Assembly (NCBI GenBank): GCA_013399015.1
Contig: VWZX01005754.1
Location: 315,810 to 379,809, forward strand
Length of the DNA stretch: 64,000 nt
DNA from: Galbula dea
Taxonomy: Eukaryota; Chordata; Aves; Piciformes; Galbulidae
Direction: 5' to 3'
Notes under the pieces: model-generated
Databases searched by the model: none
What the model saw: the letters and a program-made list of their open reading frames with translations, nothing else
What the model was told of the DNA's origin: nothing
In this document: one piece after another, positions 13,826 to 27,024 of the stretch
Numbering within the stretch: position 1 is the first letter of the stretch
How the letters are laid out: every line of letters starts with the position of its first letter
Made by a program: the position numbers and the translations under genes

Positions 13826-14462
13826 AAATCATAGAGTCATGGAAGTTAGAAAGACCTCTAAGATCATCAAGCCCAACCCTTGACCCAACACCTCCATGCC
13901 AATAAACCATGTCACCAAGTGCCATGTCTCCATGTTTTCTGAACCCCTCCAGGGATGGTGACTCCACCACTGCCCTGGGCAGCCTGGGACAATGCCTGTC
14001 CACTCTGGCAGGGGAGAAATTGTTCCTAAGATCCAACCTGAACCTCCCCTGGCACCACTTGAGGCCATTTCCTCTTCTCCTATCACTAGTCACCTGGGAG
14101 AAGAGCCCAAGCCTCACCTGGCTCCAGCCTCCTTTCAGGGAGCTGCAGAGAGTGAGAAGGTCTCCCCTGAGCCTCCTCTTCTCCAGGCTAACCAAGCCCA
14201 GTTCCCTCAGCTGCTCCTCACAGCACTTGTGCTCTAGACCCTGCACCAGCTTTGTTGCCCTTCTGTGGCCACACTCCAGCACCTCAATGTCCTTCTTGGA
14301 GCGAGGAGCCCAAAACTGACCCCAGGATTCAAGGTGTGGCCACACCAGTGCTGGGTACAGTTGGACAATCCCTGCCCTATTCCTGCTGGCCACACTAGTG
14401 CTGATCCAAGCCAGGATGCTGTTGGCCTTCTTGCCCACCTGGGCACACTGCTGGCTTGTGTT
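13826..14462 (-). mobile_element. CR1 LINE 3' fragment, antisense, 0.64 kb
   Basis: This is one of the two longest CR1 copies in the window. The minus strand carries a 228-codon open frame with ATKLVQGLEHKCCEEQ, LVSLEKRRLRGDLLTL and SQVTSDRRRGNGLK, the C-terminal remnant of CR1 ORF2 (reverse transcriptase polyprotein). Its reverse-transcriptase core is absent. The retained open frame suggests a fairly young copy. Confidence 0.93.
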
Positions 14463-15319
14463 CAGATGCTGTCATTTCTCTTCTATTCCTTGTGATGTTT
14501 GTCATCCAGATCTGCCCCATAGCTCCAGCAATCACCTTTCTTGCTAGTAAAAAACATCATGCCAAAAAAAGCTTTCACCTTGCACCTTGAGAAGATGCTT
14601 GCATTATATTAATAACATAACTCAATAGGTGGTAGCTGTAAGTAAACCCAGGATTCTGAAAAGACAACTTGAGCATTGAACAGACAATTATACCTGTTGG
14701 ATCTAACATTTTCTTCTGAGGATTCCCTGCATGTCCTTTGTGCTCTGGAATCCATGCAGAAGCACGAGCACAAACCTCTCAATGATTCCAATGTGGTAAG
14801 GCACATACTCAATTGCAGAAGACAAATCCTTTAATCCTGATGGAACATTCATTTCAGGACTGAAAAGTCCTGTTCTGAACACTGCTTTGGATTTTGGCAA
14901 GAGTTCATGTGTCTGGATAGCACCTTGTCCAAGGGAGGAGCTCAGCAGAGCTCTTCTTGTGTGCTTCCACCACAGTCTTCAGGAAATGTCCCATGTGTAC
15001 ATCTACAGATGGCATAGGGATGATGTTTACACTGTAGAGGATTCCAGGTCTGGTGAGTGGAACTGGGGATGATGGGCTACAAAAGGAGGGGAGTTACAGG
15101 ACCATCCTGTCAGGCTAAGCTCCTTCAGAGAATCTACAGATTTATGTTCTGACATCAGGAAAGAGCTTGTCTAGAGTTAAGCCTTTGCAGTCATAATTCC
15201 TTCAGCAGAAACAATTCCTTTTGACACTCCCTCATCATGGAACAGAACATCATTGTGTTAAGAGCTGTGCCAATTTGCATCAAGATCTGGTTTTCTTTCA
15301 TAGCCTTCTTTGAAGACAT

Positions 15320-15366
15320 TTTATCAGATGATATATTTAGGGTCTATTTATCAGATGATATATTTA
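15320..15366 (+). repeat. 27-bp direct duplication
   Basis: TTTATCAGATGATATATTTA occurs at 15320-15339 and 15347-15366, period 27 bp, 1.7 copies. Confidence 0.85.
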
Positions 15367-16293
15367 TGCTATTCATTTCTTCCACTCTGATAAATTGCTA
15401 GTTAACATATTCATTCTTCCTATTAGTCCACATAATTATTTTGGTCAAAGAAGTTCAGGATATCTCCAGTTCTCCAAAGGAAAATTGTTGTTATGTGTGT
15501 TCCTCTGCTTCGATATTGCTAAGCATCCATGTGTAGTTCTGCATATTGCTCTTCATTCTCAGGGCTTTGTCCTCTCAACAATGGAATTTAAATTCATGGA
15601 AATTAAATTACTGCATTTTTACAGTAGTATTCAAGCTTATTTGGTCAGGAGGTGCAAATGGGGAAGAAGTTTGGACCTGTAGGAGAAGCTTGACCTCTGT
15701 TCGATTTTGAATGACTTTTTATGATGGTATTGTTCTGGCTGGAGCACAGCCCACCCTCCCTCTCTCTTTGAATTCTGCTGAGCACAGTTCCTAACATCTT
15801 TCTTTCCTGCAGATATGGTATATTTGGTGGCACATCCATAGCAGTCTGTGTAGAGTGCATGGAAAGGAGCTAGGAGAAAAGAGAGCAGAGAGGAAGCGGG
15901 GAGCCATAAAAAGTCTAGGACAGTCTTTGCATTGACAGGGAAAATGAGGCCATACTAAATACAATGACAAGGACTATTCTGTTTTGTTGTGTTTTCTTCT
16001 TGGTTGGGTTTTTTTAATTTCTTCTTGCTTGAGGCCAAGGAGTGTTTGAATTCACTTTTCTTTCCAGTTGCTGCTTTGCCTTCTGGAGAGAAGATGCAGC
16101 TTTGATTTGCCACATCGCTGACATTCTTTCCTAGTGAATATTTGAAATATTATACCCCAAATTTGCAGCTGACATGACAAATGATATCAGGTTTGTTGTC
16201 TTCCCTGCTAAAGGTGCTTCAGAGACTGAATCTTTCCAACTCCATGAAGTGCTAGTTTAAAACTAAGTGAGAGACTTCCCAGAACCTTTTGAG

Positions 16294-16321
16294 GTCACGC
16301 GCTCGTCGAGAACATCGTGAC
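16294..16321 (+). promoter_or_regulatory. CpG-dense short stem-loop, function unknown
   Basis: GTCACG (16294-16299) pairs with CGTGAC (16316-16321) over a 16-nt loop holding further CpG dinucleotides; another CpG follows at about 16330. CpG is rare elsewhere in this intron. The GTCACG/CGTGAC half-sites resemble CRE- or E-box-like binding motifs, but no factor is assigned. Confidence 0.3.
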
Positions 16322-16683
16322 TTGTTACGCTAGCTTTGTGGCCACAACAGAAAACCTCTTGTCCTCCTTTCCATCCCTCTGCTGGCTCAGTCCATGAGCT
16401 CTTCCAAACATCTCTTCTGGTCACTTGCAGTCTTATCATGGCAGTTTACCTATGAAATAAAAGAAAAATGAGCAAAGTTCAAGAACGTTTCCTCAGCTGC
16501 CATAGAAACTGCTGCATCTTACAGAGGATGTTTGGCTGCTCTTGCATCCCCATCTTTGGATCTGCCAAGTGGCTTTCTGGGAGTCCTTGGTGTCCTCATT
16601 GCCTCTTGAAACTGCAGTCCAAATCAGACAACAACAACTTGAACACTGTGACTGGAAGACAGGTAACTTCTGTCTTACAACTT

Positions 16684-16725
16684 ACTAGAGAATCAGAGGA
16701 TGTTAGGGGCTGGAAGGGATTGTAC
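16684..16725 (-). mobile_element. CR1 3' tail remnant, antisense
   Basis: GAGAATCAGAGGATGTTAGG with following GGCTGGAAGGGA matches the reverse of the CR1 3' terminus. Only about 40 bp remain. Confidence 0.6.
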
Positions 16726-17770
16726 CCCCCAGAAATGAGAACCCCAGATCAGCGTGCTGAAATCCACTCCTCTGGTAGAACTTCACAGCATCAGATGCTT
16801 TCCCTGGCAACCAAATGCACTTTTCTGAGTTGTGAGGAGCAAACTTTCACATCCCATTAGCCAGCTGAGCATTGGTCTAACCTCAGCTGAAAAAAAAATG
16901 GCAGCATTTTCCAGGAAAACAGAACTGACAAAGCCCTGCCTGTGCACCTAAGCCTGCCCAGCCAAAATCCCAGCTGACAGGGTGTTTTGAGTCATATACT
17001 GCCCTTAATATGAAAGGGAACTGCAGTTAGGTGTCTATTGTGTTTTCCAAATCTAGAAGAAGAGCTTTGTGTTCAGTGGATTACCCACTGATAATTACTG
17101 GTTATAAGGAAGCAGATGCTGCGAGAGCTTCTAGAAGGAAAGAATTTGCTTTCTCCCATTTTATTACCATTCAGAAGCTATTCCATGTACCAGAGCAATT
17201 AATGCCTAAAGTAAAACCCCACAACCATAGTAAGACCACGAGGATTTCCCAATGGACAGAGGTCCTGATACCTCTCCCAGCACCTTCCATGGCCCAAAAA
17301 CAAGCAGGAGCCTCACGAAGGGAAGTCTTTTTTCGCTTTCCTTCTTTTCAGGTGCAGGTTTATAATTAAAGGGGAAAGTAAATTAATTACATGAATATTA
17401 AAAGGTTACTCTTCTATTCTAACATTTGGTCACAAGTTGTCTAATGAAAAGGAATGCAGGCTGGAGGGCTGCCATGCCTTTGCTTCTTTCTGCAGAGGGC
17501 CACAGGCTGAAGCAGTGATTGTGCGTGACAGCTTCTGGGAACAATGAGCCTGCGCACAGCTCATCCAGATGGAGCATGCTTTGCTAAATTACACCAACAA
17601 CAGGGTGGCCCACAGGCAAACAAAATAGTTAAACAATACATAATAAAGTTTTTATTTGGTATTTCCTGTGAGCCTCTGCCAGTTGCCAGGGAGTGTACTG
17701 TATTTTTCTTCTGCTGTATTAATTGTTGACCACAACTGGCAGTGACCCAAACTAGCAGGGACAGATAAGG

Positions 17771-17880
17771 GGAAGGGGGGTTTTGTGTGTGTGTGTGTGG
17801 GGGGGGGGGGGAAATGGCATCTGGACACTAAAGCCTCAAGTGTACTGGGGAGGGAGGAGGGGGGCTGGGGTGGGGGGGGG
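17771..17880 (+). repeat. G-rich tract with (GT)n, quadruplex-prone
   Basis: A (GT)8 run at 17784-17799 passes into thirteen G at 17799-17811. Further G-runs of 4-9 lie at 17847-17880. The + (coding) strand is the G-rich one, so the nascent transcript would carry it. Confidence 0.9.
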
Positions 17881-18453
17881 AAGGCACAAAAAATTACAGC
17901 ATATATCTGGAATTTTCCAACTAACGATGTGCGGATGTGGTAGCGCTAGGGAAAAAGAGCCAAACTGAGCCTGCTTTGTTCACTAAGAGAGGCCCCCCTG
18001 TAACATTCCTTTTAGCTGTGCATATTTTGGCTTCAGTTGTGCAGTTTTAACTATATACTGTGTATGGAGCAGTTCAGTTGTTGCTGCCTGAATCTAAAGG
18101 TTTCGTTACAAGGAATAAAATGATGTCAACGCCTGTGCATTTTTTGTTGTTGGGAGCTGTTGAAACAGAGGCTGTGTTTTAACTGTTAAATGAGAGGTGT
18201 TAAGTTTTCAGAAGGAAGAAGGAGAAAATGGCATTAAGTACAACCCATCACAGCAACAGCTGCGAGGAGGAGACCCTCAGTAGTAGTGAATGCTGCCTTT
18301 TGAAGCTCTTCAGTGGAATCAGTCCTTACAGTTATCTGGTTTAGGGAGGACCCCACAATATAGCATTAACACGTGGGTAAAAGCAGGAGACTGCATGAGC
18401 ATGCTTTTGGGACACTGCTTTTCTATATTCTTTCTCATCATAAGCAGTTAAGG

Positions 18454-18539
18454 TATTGCTGTCTTCCTGAGGAGGTTTTACACTCCTGCTTTACTCTATT
18501 GCTGTCTTCCTAAGGAGGTTTTATACTCCTGCTTTACTC
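18454..18539 (+). repeat. 43-bp tandem duplication
   Basis: Two adjacent 43-bp units at 18454-18496 and 18497-18539 differ at two positions (G/A and C/T), indicating a fairly recent local duplication. Confidence 0.92.
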
Positions 18540-21259
18540 TACACAGTGCAGTAAGTTGTTTTGCTACTAGCTGTACACAGCAAAGGAGAGAAGAAACAAG
18601 AACAGGTTGTCATTTTCCTCCACAGGTGAAATAGCCTTGCAGATATCAGGCAGCCTCTCCAAAGAAGATGAAAGTTGGTGTGAAGAGTATCCAAATATCT
18701 ACAGAGAGCCAACAGCACTAGGCAGTGGCAGGGTTTGCAGCTACAGCAGGTCTGTAGTTCAGCTGATGGGGAACAATTTATTGTTAAGAGCTTAAATTGT
18801 CATGTATTTCTGTGGCATTTTTGCATGTACTTGGACTGTCTTCCAGTGATCAGTGGCCCTTGTTGCCACAGGCTTGTTTCTACTTTCCAACTCATGCTCT
18901 TTCTGCTGTTAAGTACTTTGGGTTTTTCTTGCTTTGTGTATTTGCTTTTAGGGCAAATGTTTTTTTTCTGATAGGTTTTAGCTGCAAAATATGGCCATCA
19001 TCTGTGCCATTATTCCTTTGTGTATGTGCAGCTTTCTTCTGTAAGAAAAGAGGAGCATGTAAAACAAATGGGGTTTCTTCACTTGCCATGATATTCATAT
19101 GCACACTGGTTATCAGCAGGGCTGAATCCATGGATCAGTCACATAGATTTCTTCAACCTGACCTAGCAGGATATCTGCCTTCCCATTCAAGGATGATTTC
19201 CCATTCATCTTCCAAGGTGCAACTATTGCTATTCCTTCTTCTCAAACCTGTATTTCTGCCTCTCCTCTGACCAGTTTCCACCTTCTCCTAAATCTAGTGG
19301 CAAAACCATCTAAATCCTAAATCCAGTTCCCATCTCAAATCCCCTGTGATGTCTGCTCTCCCTTTGGACTCCAGACATGCCCTTCACCAACTTCACAGTC
19401 TCCATTGCTTTCAGTTGCAGGTCTTCCTCAGCAGTCCCCATCTTTCTGTCTGGTCCCAGCCTCCTTGCTGGTCATTTTTCCTTCTCCTTCCCTCCATAGC
19501 TCAGTCAGTGTCGGTCACCCCAGTTCTCCACACACGCTCCCACTTCCCATTGTTCTTCAACCCAGCAAGGGGATGTCTTAATCTCTCCTCTTAATCCAGC
19601 TTTCCTACTCTCTTCCCCCAGTGTATCCAGCTATTTTCATCTCTGTGGCTGAGTCTGATCTCCTCTTCAAACATGGGACAGACCATTTATAGAGTAAGCA
19701 GCTTTCTGCACTCAGTCGAAAGCTTGAGATGCCATGATGTCCTGCTGAGCCCCCTGGAGCTGGCCTGAAGCAGGCTTGTTGGAAACAAACCCTTCCCAAA
19801 GTGTAAGAATTACACACTGGTCTAAAGCCTTACTGGGCATGTGCTGTTCTTCAGATTTATGACATGGCCAAATTTGGAGTCAAGTTTTACAAGGACACCA
19901 GAGGCACCTCTTTGACGTAGGGGCCAAGTTCCACAGCTCTTGTTCCAAAACATGAGGGCACCAGAGCTTCTCAAAAAGAAGGTCATCAGGATTTAAGATG
20001 GGCAAACTATGTCTTTCTCTGTACCCTCACTCATGGAAACCCCTGAATGGCTTCAACCAAAATACTGCACTAAAGCTGAGTCCATTCCAGAGAGATTCAG
20101 CATGGGAACTGGTATTGCAGTCAGTGCCATTTTGGTGAAGTTAAAAACTGCTGGAAACAGGGTCTTACACAGATAACTTCACTAACAGGCTGTTCTAGAA
20201 GCTTGAATGTATTGTATACATGCTGCTTCTGGGAGCTGTTCCCTACCAGAAGGAGTCTGAAGAGTTCTGAGGGAGTCTCAAAGGCTTTTTTCTGTTCTCC
20301 TCAGTAGGAGCCAAGGTGCAAGTCTTTCCTAATCCATCTGCTGTTCCTTCTGCCTGGATCCCTTCTTCCTACCCTTACAACCAACCACTGTGTATCCTAC
20401 CACATGTGGAAACTGATTTTTATTCACTTTAAAGACCTTCTTCACCTTTTGAGTCCCTAATGGCATCAATAAATGCAATTTATTCATGAGGAGGGACATC
20501 AGTTGGGAACAAATGTGAAAAGACTGGATGTAGAAAGGGTCTGAGCTGTGGCAGAGGTGAGCATGGCTGGCTGCTGATCACTGGCAGGCATGAGACTCCT
20601 CAAGTCCTCTTGAAGTCAGTCAAGTTCCAGAGCAGGTCTATGCTTAGCAGCAGCAATGTACTGATACCAGAATTCCTTTCCAAATGACAGGTTCATCTTT
20701 CCCTCTCATCAAACTGAAGTCATATTTGCAACCTAGTGATCTGCTGTTCATCCTGAAAGATGTGAAACTGCACTGGAGGTCAGAGTAGGCTTCATTTCCC
20801 ATGAACACACTGGTTCCTTCTCCAGTCAAGGACAAGGCAGGTCTTTTACACAGCATTTCCCAGGCTCCTGTCCTTCATCCCAGGCCCTAGGGACAGGAGC
20901 ATCAGGGTGGTTAAGAGGGAGCACCTGCAGTACTCTGCATTGGTTTTCAGCCTGAAGATTGCACCCTAGAGTTGTTTGATTTCAAGGCATGTTGCCAGAC
21001 TAACATTTCAGTTCTTCAGAGCCTCTTTTGTTGCTGCTGAGAACACCTCTACTGTAACTAGAAAGAGTTCAGATCCACTCTGCTTTATTGTTCATTGCTG
21101 GTGCTGTTCACTTCTGTTTTCCTTCTGCTGAATTATGCTGACAGGCTATTTTAGTCTTGTTCCTACTTCATTTCAAACAAGTTTGCATTTTCAGATTTCC
21201 TTGCAGTAGCTCAAAACAAAACAAAGTTCATCTGGTGTTTAAAGATGCTTTGTAAATAG

Positions 21260-21274
21260 AAAAAAAAAAAAAAA
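21260..21274 (+). repeat. Poly-A run of 15
   Basis: A run of A without a recognisable retroposon body upstream. It is bracketed by GATGCTTT and AAAAGCATC, which can pair. Confidence 0.8.
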
Positions 21275-22898
21275 GCATCAAAAGGGATCATTCAGTCCCA
21301 TGCTTTGTAAGGGCTTCATATTACAAACACTAACTTGGTCTGAATTCTGCCTGAGAGTATCCTTCTAAAAACAAGCATGTTAGCTCTTTAAACCACTTAG
21401 TTTCTGATCCTAGGATCATTAATGGTTTTAAACAGCAGTAATGATATCAACAAAAAGCAAGAATACTCTAAATATGTTCTTTCTTTGCTGTCATAAAAGG
21501 TTCCTTTTCCTCACAGACTGCCACTTCCCTAGAAAAAACAGATAGTATTTATTAGATGGAAGTGTATTAACCATAGGTTGCTTCTTGTTTCTAATACTTT
21601 CTAAAATACTAACAATTAAAACCCAGGAGAGATCTAAATGTAAATGATTCCACTGCCTGGGTGCCTCCCTCTAACCACCCAGAGCATCCCCTGGAAGCAG
21701 GGGGAATTACATGTGTGTTTGGAGTGAGGTTGGAGCTTTAGATCAGGTCTCCAGTTGGCTTGTTTAATATTAGCCTTCTCATGCATGACATCTTTTTGCC
21801 TCAGAAGGATGGATGAGGTCCTATCAGCTTCTTCTCTACCTTTAGGCTTAGACCCTTAGGCCAGGCAGCAACTTCAGGGGCTGTTGGTCTGTGTCCATGC
21901 CAGAGCTCTTGGCCTTGTTTTCTCTGCAGAAGCTCTAGGTTCTAGCATTATTTCTCTCTTCTCTCCTCCTCAGCATCCATGCAGTGAAGGATTTCCTGAC
22001 TGCATGAGGATGTTCCTTCCAGGACTTGCTCTGAAAGTTGATGGAGGGGAGTAGGATGTTGCTGTTGCTGTGTGGCTGTTAATGCTGGGAAAGTTTCCTG
22101 GAGGTGGCAGGCACTCTCATCCACTTGCAGGGAATAAGGAGATGTTTGTGTGGAATGGTTGCTTCTGAGAAGAGATATTTGTGAGGAAAAGGCATGGACA
22201 AGCATCATGCTATGATGAGGAAACACACAGAGACTAGGAAAGTGATTATTCCAAAGCCAGCTGGTAGTAAGGTTGCTGCTTTCACAAGAGCTTTTGGCTT
22301 CCTATCTGACACCATTACAGCTAGTTCCCATTTGATATATTCTCCCTTTTCAAGGCTGGATTACATATTGCAATAAACAGTTTAGAAGGCCTTTTATCAT
22401 TATTATAAGGACTCTTCCTGAACAGTTAAGAGCCATGAGTGATTCACAGAGCAGAGAAGGGATGTGACACAGGAGGAGAGCTCCTGAATCTTCTCTTTTT
22501 CATTCTCAGACAGGAGAGGGGCAAAAACTTTGAAAGCAGGAGATCCCCATTTCACCCAGGGTGTATCTGCATTGTGGCCATGGCAGTTGAGCCTGTCTTC
22601 AATTGTAAGTGTCATTCCTTTCCCAGGGAGATCCCAGGAGAAGGTATTGCCACTACAAGCAAACAAAACCATCTCTGTGTAAATTAGATGTTTCCTTTTC
22701 TCCTGGAGACTCAATATGCCTAGTGTTTCACAACCCCTGTGCCTGTCAAGTGATGTCCATTGCCTGAAGCTGAGAACATTCACTTTGTACCATGCAGAAC
22801 ACAACTAAACCCACTTCTGGACTATTAAAAGCATGTCTCATGGCCCCAGCCCCAACAGCAGATGCAGAGGATGTATATGAAGTCCCTTAACTACTAGG

Positions 22899-22946
22899 AG
22901 CTGGACACAATGATCCTTGTGGTCCCTTCCAACTCAGAATATTGGG
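22899..22946 (+). mobile_element. CR1 3' tail remnant, sense
   Basis: It reads GGACACAATGATCCTTGTGG then TCCCTTCCAACTCAGAAT, the 3'-terminal block of CR1 elements. Very short. Confidence 0.65.
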
Positions 22947-23565
22947 TGATGCTGAAATTGGAGTCTGTCAAACAGATGCCTGCAGCTGGATTTGGCCTCT
23001 CAGAGAAGCTGTTTCCTCTCTAAGGCCTCTGTGCACCTAGTGTGCAAGGGGTTAAGCAGGGAGCTCCTCTGAAAACAGAGGCAGAAGGTCACTGTCGGCA
23101 ACAGCAAAGACTCCTCCAGCCTGCCCCGGGAGAGCCTTTCACCAGGCATTTCCCACCCAGGGGACTGTAAACATTGGCTCCAGGCCATGGAGTCCTACAG
23201 AACTTCTCTTGACTTTCAGCATGCACATTTCCACATCTTAATGGACACTGAAGCACGGCACAGTTATTCCTGCAGGTCCAGAAGGAGAGAGGGAGCTTCT
23301 GTTTTGAGTTGAAGGGATGAGGGAAAGAGCCATTACTCATGCTGGAATCTGAAAACAGAGAGATATGCTTGTTTAGTGGTACTGCACATGTAACATAGCT
23401 GCTGTTCTCAGGCAAACTTTCTCAACTCACAGGAATGTGTAGAATGCTGTCACTTAATCAGAAGCCAGGAGAGCTCTTTTATCTGCCATTTGTTAGTAAC
23501 TAGCAATATTGTTCTTATCTCCTTGTCCTTTAGCCTGATGCAGTGCCCTCAGACATGGGAACTTG

Positions 23566-23968
23566 TAGAATCATAGAATTTTCAGAGTTGGAAGGGACCT
23601 TCAAGATCAGCTAGTTCCAATCCCCCTGCCTGCCAGGGACACCTCCCACTAGATCAGGTTGCCCACAGCCCCAGCCAGCCTGGCCTTCAAAGCGTCCAGG
23701 GATGGAGCTTCCACAACCTCTCTGGGCAACCTGTTCCAGTGTCTCACCACCCTAACAGTGAAGAACTTCCTCCTAATATCTAATCTAAATCTCCCCTCCT
23801 CCAGCTTGCATCCATTTCCTCTGGCTCTATCACTACCTGGTCCCCTCAAAAGTCCCTCCCCAGCTTTCTTGTAGCCCCCTTCAGATACTGGAAGGCCACC
23901 AGAAGGTCTCCTCAGAGCCTTCTCTTCTCCAGACTGAACAACCCCAACTCTCTCAGCCTGTCTAACAT
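23566..23968 (-). mobile_element. CR1 LINE 3' fragment, antisense (different subfamily)
   Basis: It opens with TAGAATCATAGAATTTTCAG and GTTGGAAGGGACCTTCAAGA. The minus strand encodes the CR1 ORF2 C-terminus ending FFTVRVVRHWNRLPREVVEA. It differs in its 3' end from the 13826-14462 type, having 'tgcctgccagggacacctcc', so it is a distinct subfamily. Confidence 0.92.
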
Positions 23969-26078
23969 TCTGGTTTTGTGCTACATCTTCAAGCACTTCT
24001 TACCAGTTTAGAAAGTCCTGTAGTGTTTTTAAGTGGAGGAAATCTTCTGGGTTCTTTAAAAATCTTGGGCTTTGCTTTGTAGTGTGGATCCTGAGTTTTG
24101 GCAAGTGAGTAGTCTATGAAGTAGCAAAGGAGGAGATGTTGCTTCTTTCTCCACAGCATAAAACAAGAGTGCTGTCTTCTAGAGCTTTTATGAGTCCCAT
24201 CCATTAAAGTCAGAGAGATGGAATACAATCCTCCTAGATCCAAGGTAGATTCCAGCCTGGTTAATATAATTAATGCCTGCTTTTATTTTTATCCAGTGAT
24301 GGTCTAATGTAAAATGCATACACATTCCAGAGAGCAGTGTCCAGAAACTCACCCTTTCCAGCTGATTGTTCTTAAGCACTAAGCTACTTTCAGACAGTCT
24401 TGCCCCATGACTCATATACTCCTGGCACAAGAGTGATTTGGCTTCAGCAAAGCCAAGGAAAGAGCTGTCACCCAAAACCCCCCTAGCCTAGTGGTCAAAG
24501 GTTTTGCTTGGATGTAGGAGGTGCCATTTAATTCCCCTTCAGGCTGAGTTTCCACCTTGAGGTTAACATTACAGCATCTGTACAAGATGTTCCTGTGGAC
24601 ACAAACACAGGCTGCTTCCACCACCACTCTTGCCTGACAAGTTATTGATCTTAAGCTCACAAAGCTAATCAAATGTGAGATTCCAACAGCCTGAAGATTC
24701 CCCTCAGTCTTTTTGTTCTTTCTATCCTTTGGTTTTGCCATGAAATTACATGTCTACAGCAGGTGCTGGTCCTGCTGATATTTACTTCAAAGCTGAGCCC
24801 ATTTCTGATGGTCTGTGGGATGTTTCAGTTTCCCAAATGTAATTTCCAGGAGCCCTTGTAAGGGATTTCATCTCATTTGTATAACTCACATTTTTACTTA
24901 CTTCAGCTATAGCCATCCCTTTCTTTACAGCCATAGCAAAATACACTGCATTCAGTTTCAATTTGCAGGGTTTAGAGTTGCCCAAATTCTTCATGCTATA
25001 GGTGTAGGAAGGTCCAGCCTCATGCCAGTGACCATGTTGATAATAGGATTGAAGTCTGCACCTCGTGAAGTAGTGAGGGCATCCCAAGAGGAGCTTCTAC
25101 TGCAGAGCAAACAACCCTTTGGACTTTGCTGTAATATAGGAGGTTTCACTGTAAGCAAGCATCACTGACAGATGTTGCTCCACCAGCCCTTTGATATACT
25201 ATATCAAGAGAGCAGTGGAATTAGTCCTTAGTGGTGCTGTTTCATCCCTAACTTTTTACTTCCACCTTCTTTCTCATCTAGAAGCAGCTGTAAGCCTCTC
25301 ACCTTAGAGAAGTGCCACAGTATTTTCTCCTTCTGTTAAAGATGGTTTGAAACAGAAGTGGGCCTAAGTTCCATGGGAAAGAGGTCTGTGGTGGCCTTCT
25401 TGGTTTTGCTTTATTTAGGTTTCTTCTGTTCAGAACTGAAGTCTAAGATGGACCCCAGGAAGTGGGGAGGCTTTTTTTTCTATGAACCAGCCTTTGGTTT
25501 TCTGGTGGCAATGAAAAGCTGATCTTCATTATAATCATGGCCTTCATTATATTGTGTAAGTGGTGAGGCTCACATTCTCTCATCTGATGAACTCAGCAAG
25601 GGACCGGGCAGTCATGGGGGCAGCTGCTGGGGATCTCAGCATGGAGGCAACCATGCTTTGCTCCTTGGCACAAGTAGAACTACATATTCTCCTTCTCCCA
25701 GGGCCTGGGAGCTGAATGTCACCCCGTGGGAATACACAGGGTGCTGGATGAATTGGTTTTGTGCCTACCTGCAGATGTAGAGCAGAGCAAAGCAACTGGA
25801 AAAAGGCCCCAGGTCTGGTACTAGCAACTGTTAACTGTGCCCTCAGGTAGCTAATGCCACAGGTGACTGGGTGAATGGAATTGTGCCAGATCCAAAACAA
25901 GACCTGCATTCCAAGGCACAGACACAGGCTGACACCTTTTTCATGCTTTCTTTCTTTTGGTGTTGTGGGAGGAAGTCTCTTCATTCTTACAGTAGATGCC
26001 TGACTTGATCAGCAGAAGAAGCCAGTGGTGTTTTTACTTCTGACTTTCTGGGGTTTTTTTCAGCTGTGAGATAGATCA

Positions 26079-26340
26079 TTCATAGAATCATAGAATGGTT
26101 AAGAGTTGGAAAGGACCTTCAGAGGTCACCTAGTCCAACTCCCCTGCTGTGAGCAGGGACACCTAGAACTAGATCAGGTTGCTCAGAGCCCCAAACAACC
26201 TGACCTGGGATGGTTCCAGGGATGGGACATCTACCACCTCTCTGGGCAACCTGTTCCAGTGCCTCAGCACCCTCAGTGTGAAAAATTTCCTCCTTATATC
26301 CAGTCTAAATCTTCTCTTCTTTAGTTTAAAACCATGACCA
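26079..26340 (-). mobile_element. CR1 LINE 3' fragment, antisense
   Basis: It begins TTCATAGAATCATAGAATGG and carries the 'gagcagggacacctagaact' block. The minus strand encodes RFRLDIRRKFFTLRVLRHWN, the CR1 ORF2 C-terminal remnant. Confidence 0.9.
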
Positions 26341-27010
26341 TTTTTAGCATTTGCTGTTTTATCTACAGATTGTTTCTTTTGTTTGGTTATTGAGTCTTGA
26401 AGCATGACTGAAGAATGGCTCCTTTTGTTCAGAGCCTGTCACGCTCAGGGTTGTTGAGCATCTCTGTAGGCAGGTACATTGCCATACCAGCACAAGCCTC
26501 ATTGCATGCAAAGTTGACCACTTCTGTAAAGAACTAAGCTGTCCCATCTTCCACAGAAGACTTCTCTGCAGTTCAGAGATTAGGGCATCATGGTTTTGGT
26601 TTTCATACCCATCAAGCCCTAGTAAAGTCTGTCTTTGACCTTCATGGGCTCTGCATCAGGTATGAGAGTGTTCTCGGTGCTATGTTTGCTTCTTGCTTTT
26701 CACAGAAAGATAAAACACTTTTCAAGTGAAGCTTCAGGTAGCCTCAGAAATGTTCTGGATGGTGTCAGGAGAGAGTTCTATGAAATATTCTGTGTGGTGG
26801 AAACAGATTTCCTTGTATTACTTTTGAGATAAGTTCCGAATTATCACTAATGGTTCAAACTATTACCTCATCTCAAGAGGCAGTTTTCCTTTCTAGCAGC
26901 TGTTCCACACAGTTGCTTAGTGCACAGAGGCTTTGGAGGTAAAAAGCACTGACTGTAGGCAAAGTGTCTTCTGCTAGTGCTTGCATGCACACAGGAGATG
27001 TGCAAACATG

Positions 27011-27024
27011 CACACACACACACA
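27011..27024 (+). repeat. (CA)n microsatellite, short
   Basis: Seven CA units flanked on both sides by CATGCAC-like sequence. Confidence 0.8.

Noticed and set aside
13752..14438. 228-codon minus-strand open frame, the longest in the window
   Set aside because: Its sequence (LEKRRLRGD, SQVTSDRRRGNG) is the C-terminal remnant of CR1 ORF2, repeated in several other copies here, so it is a transposon fragment.
18797..19270. 157-codon plus-strand open frame
   Set aside because: The sequence is pyrimidine-rich; the product is dominated by Leu, Ser, Phe and Cys, with no recognisable family and no splice context.
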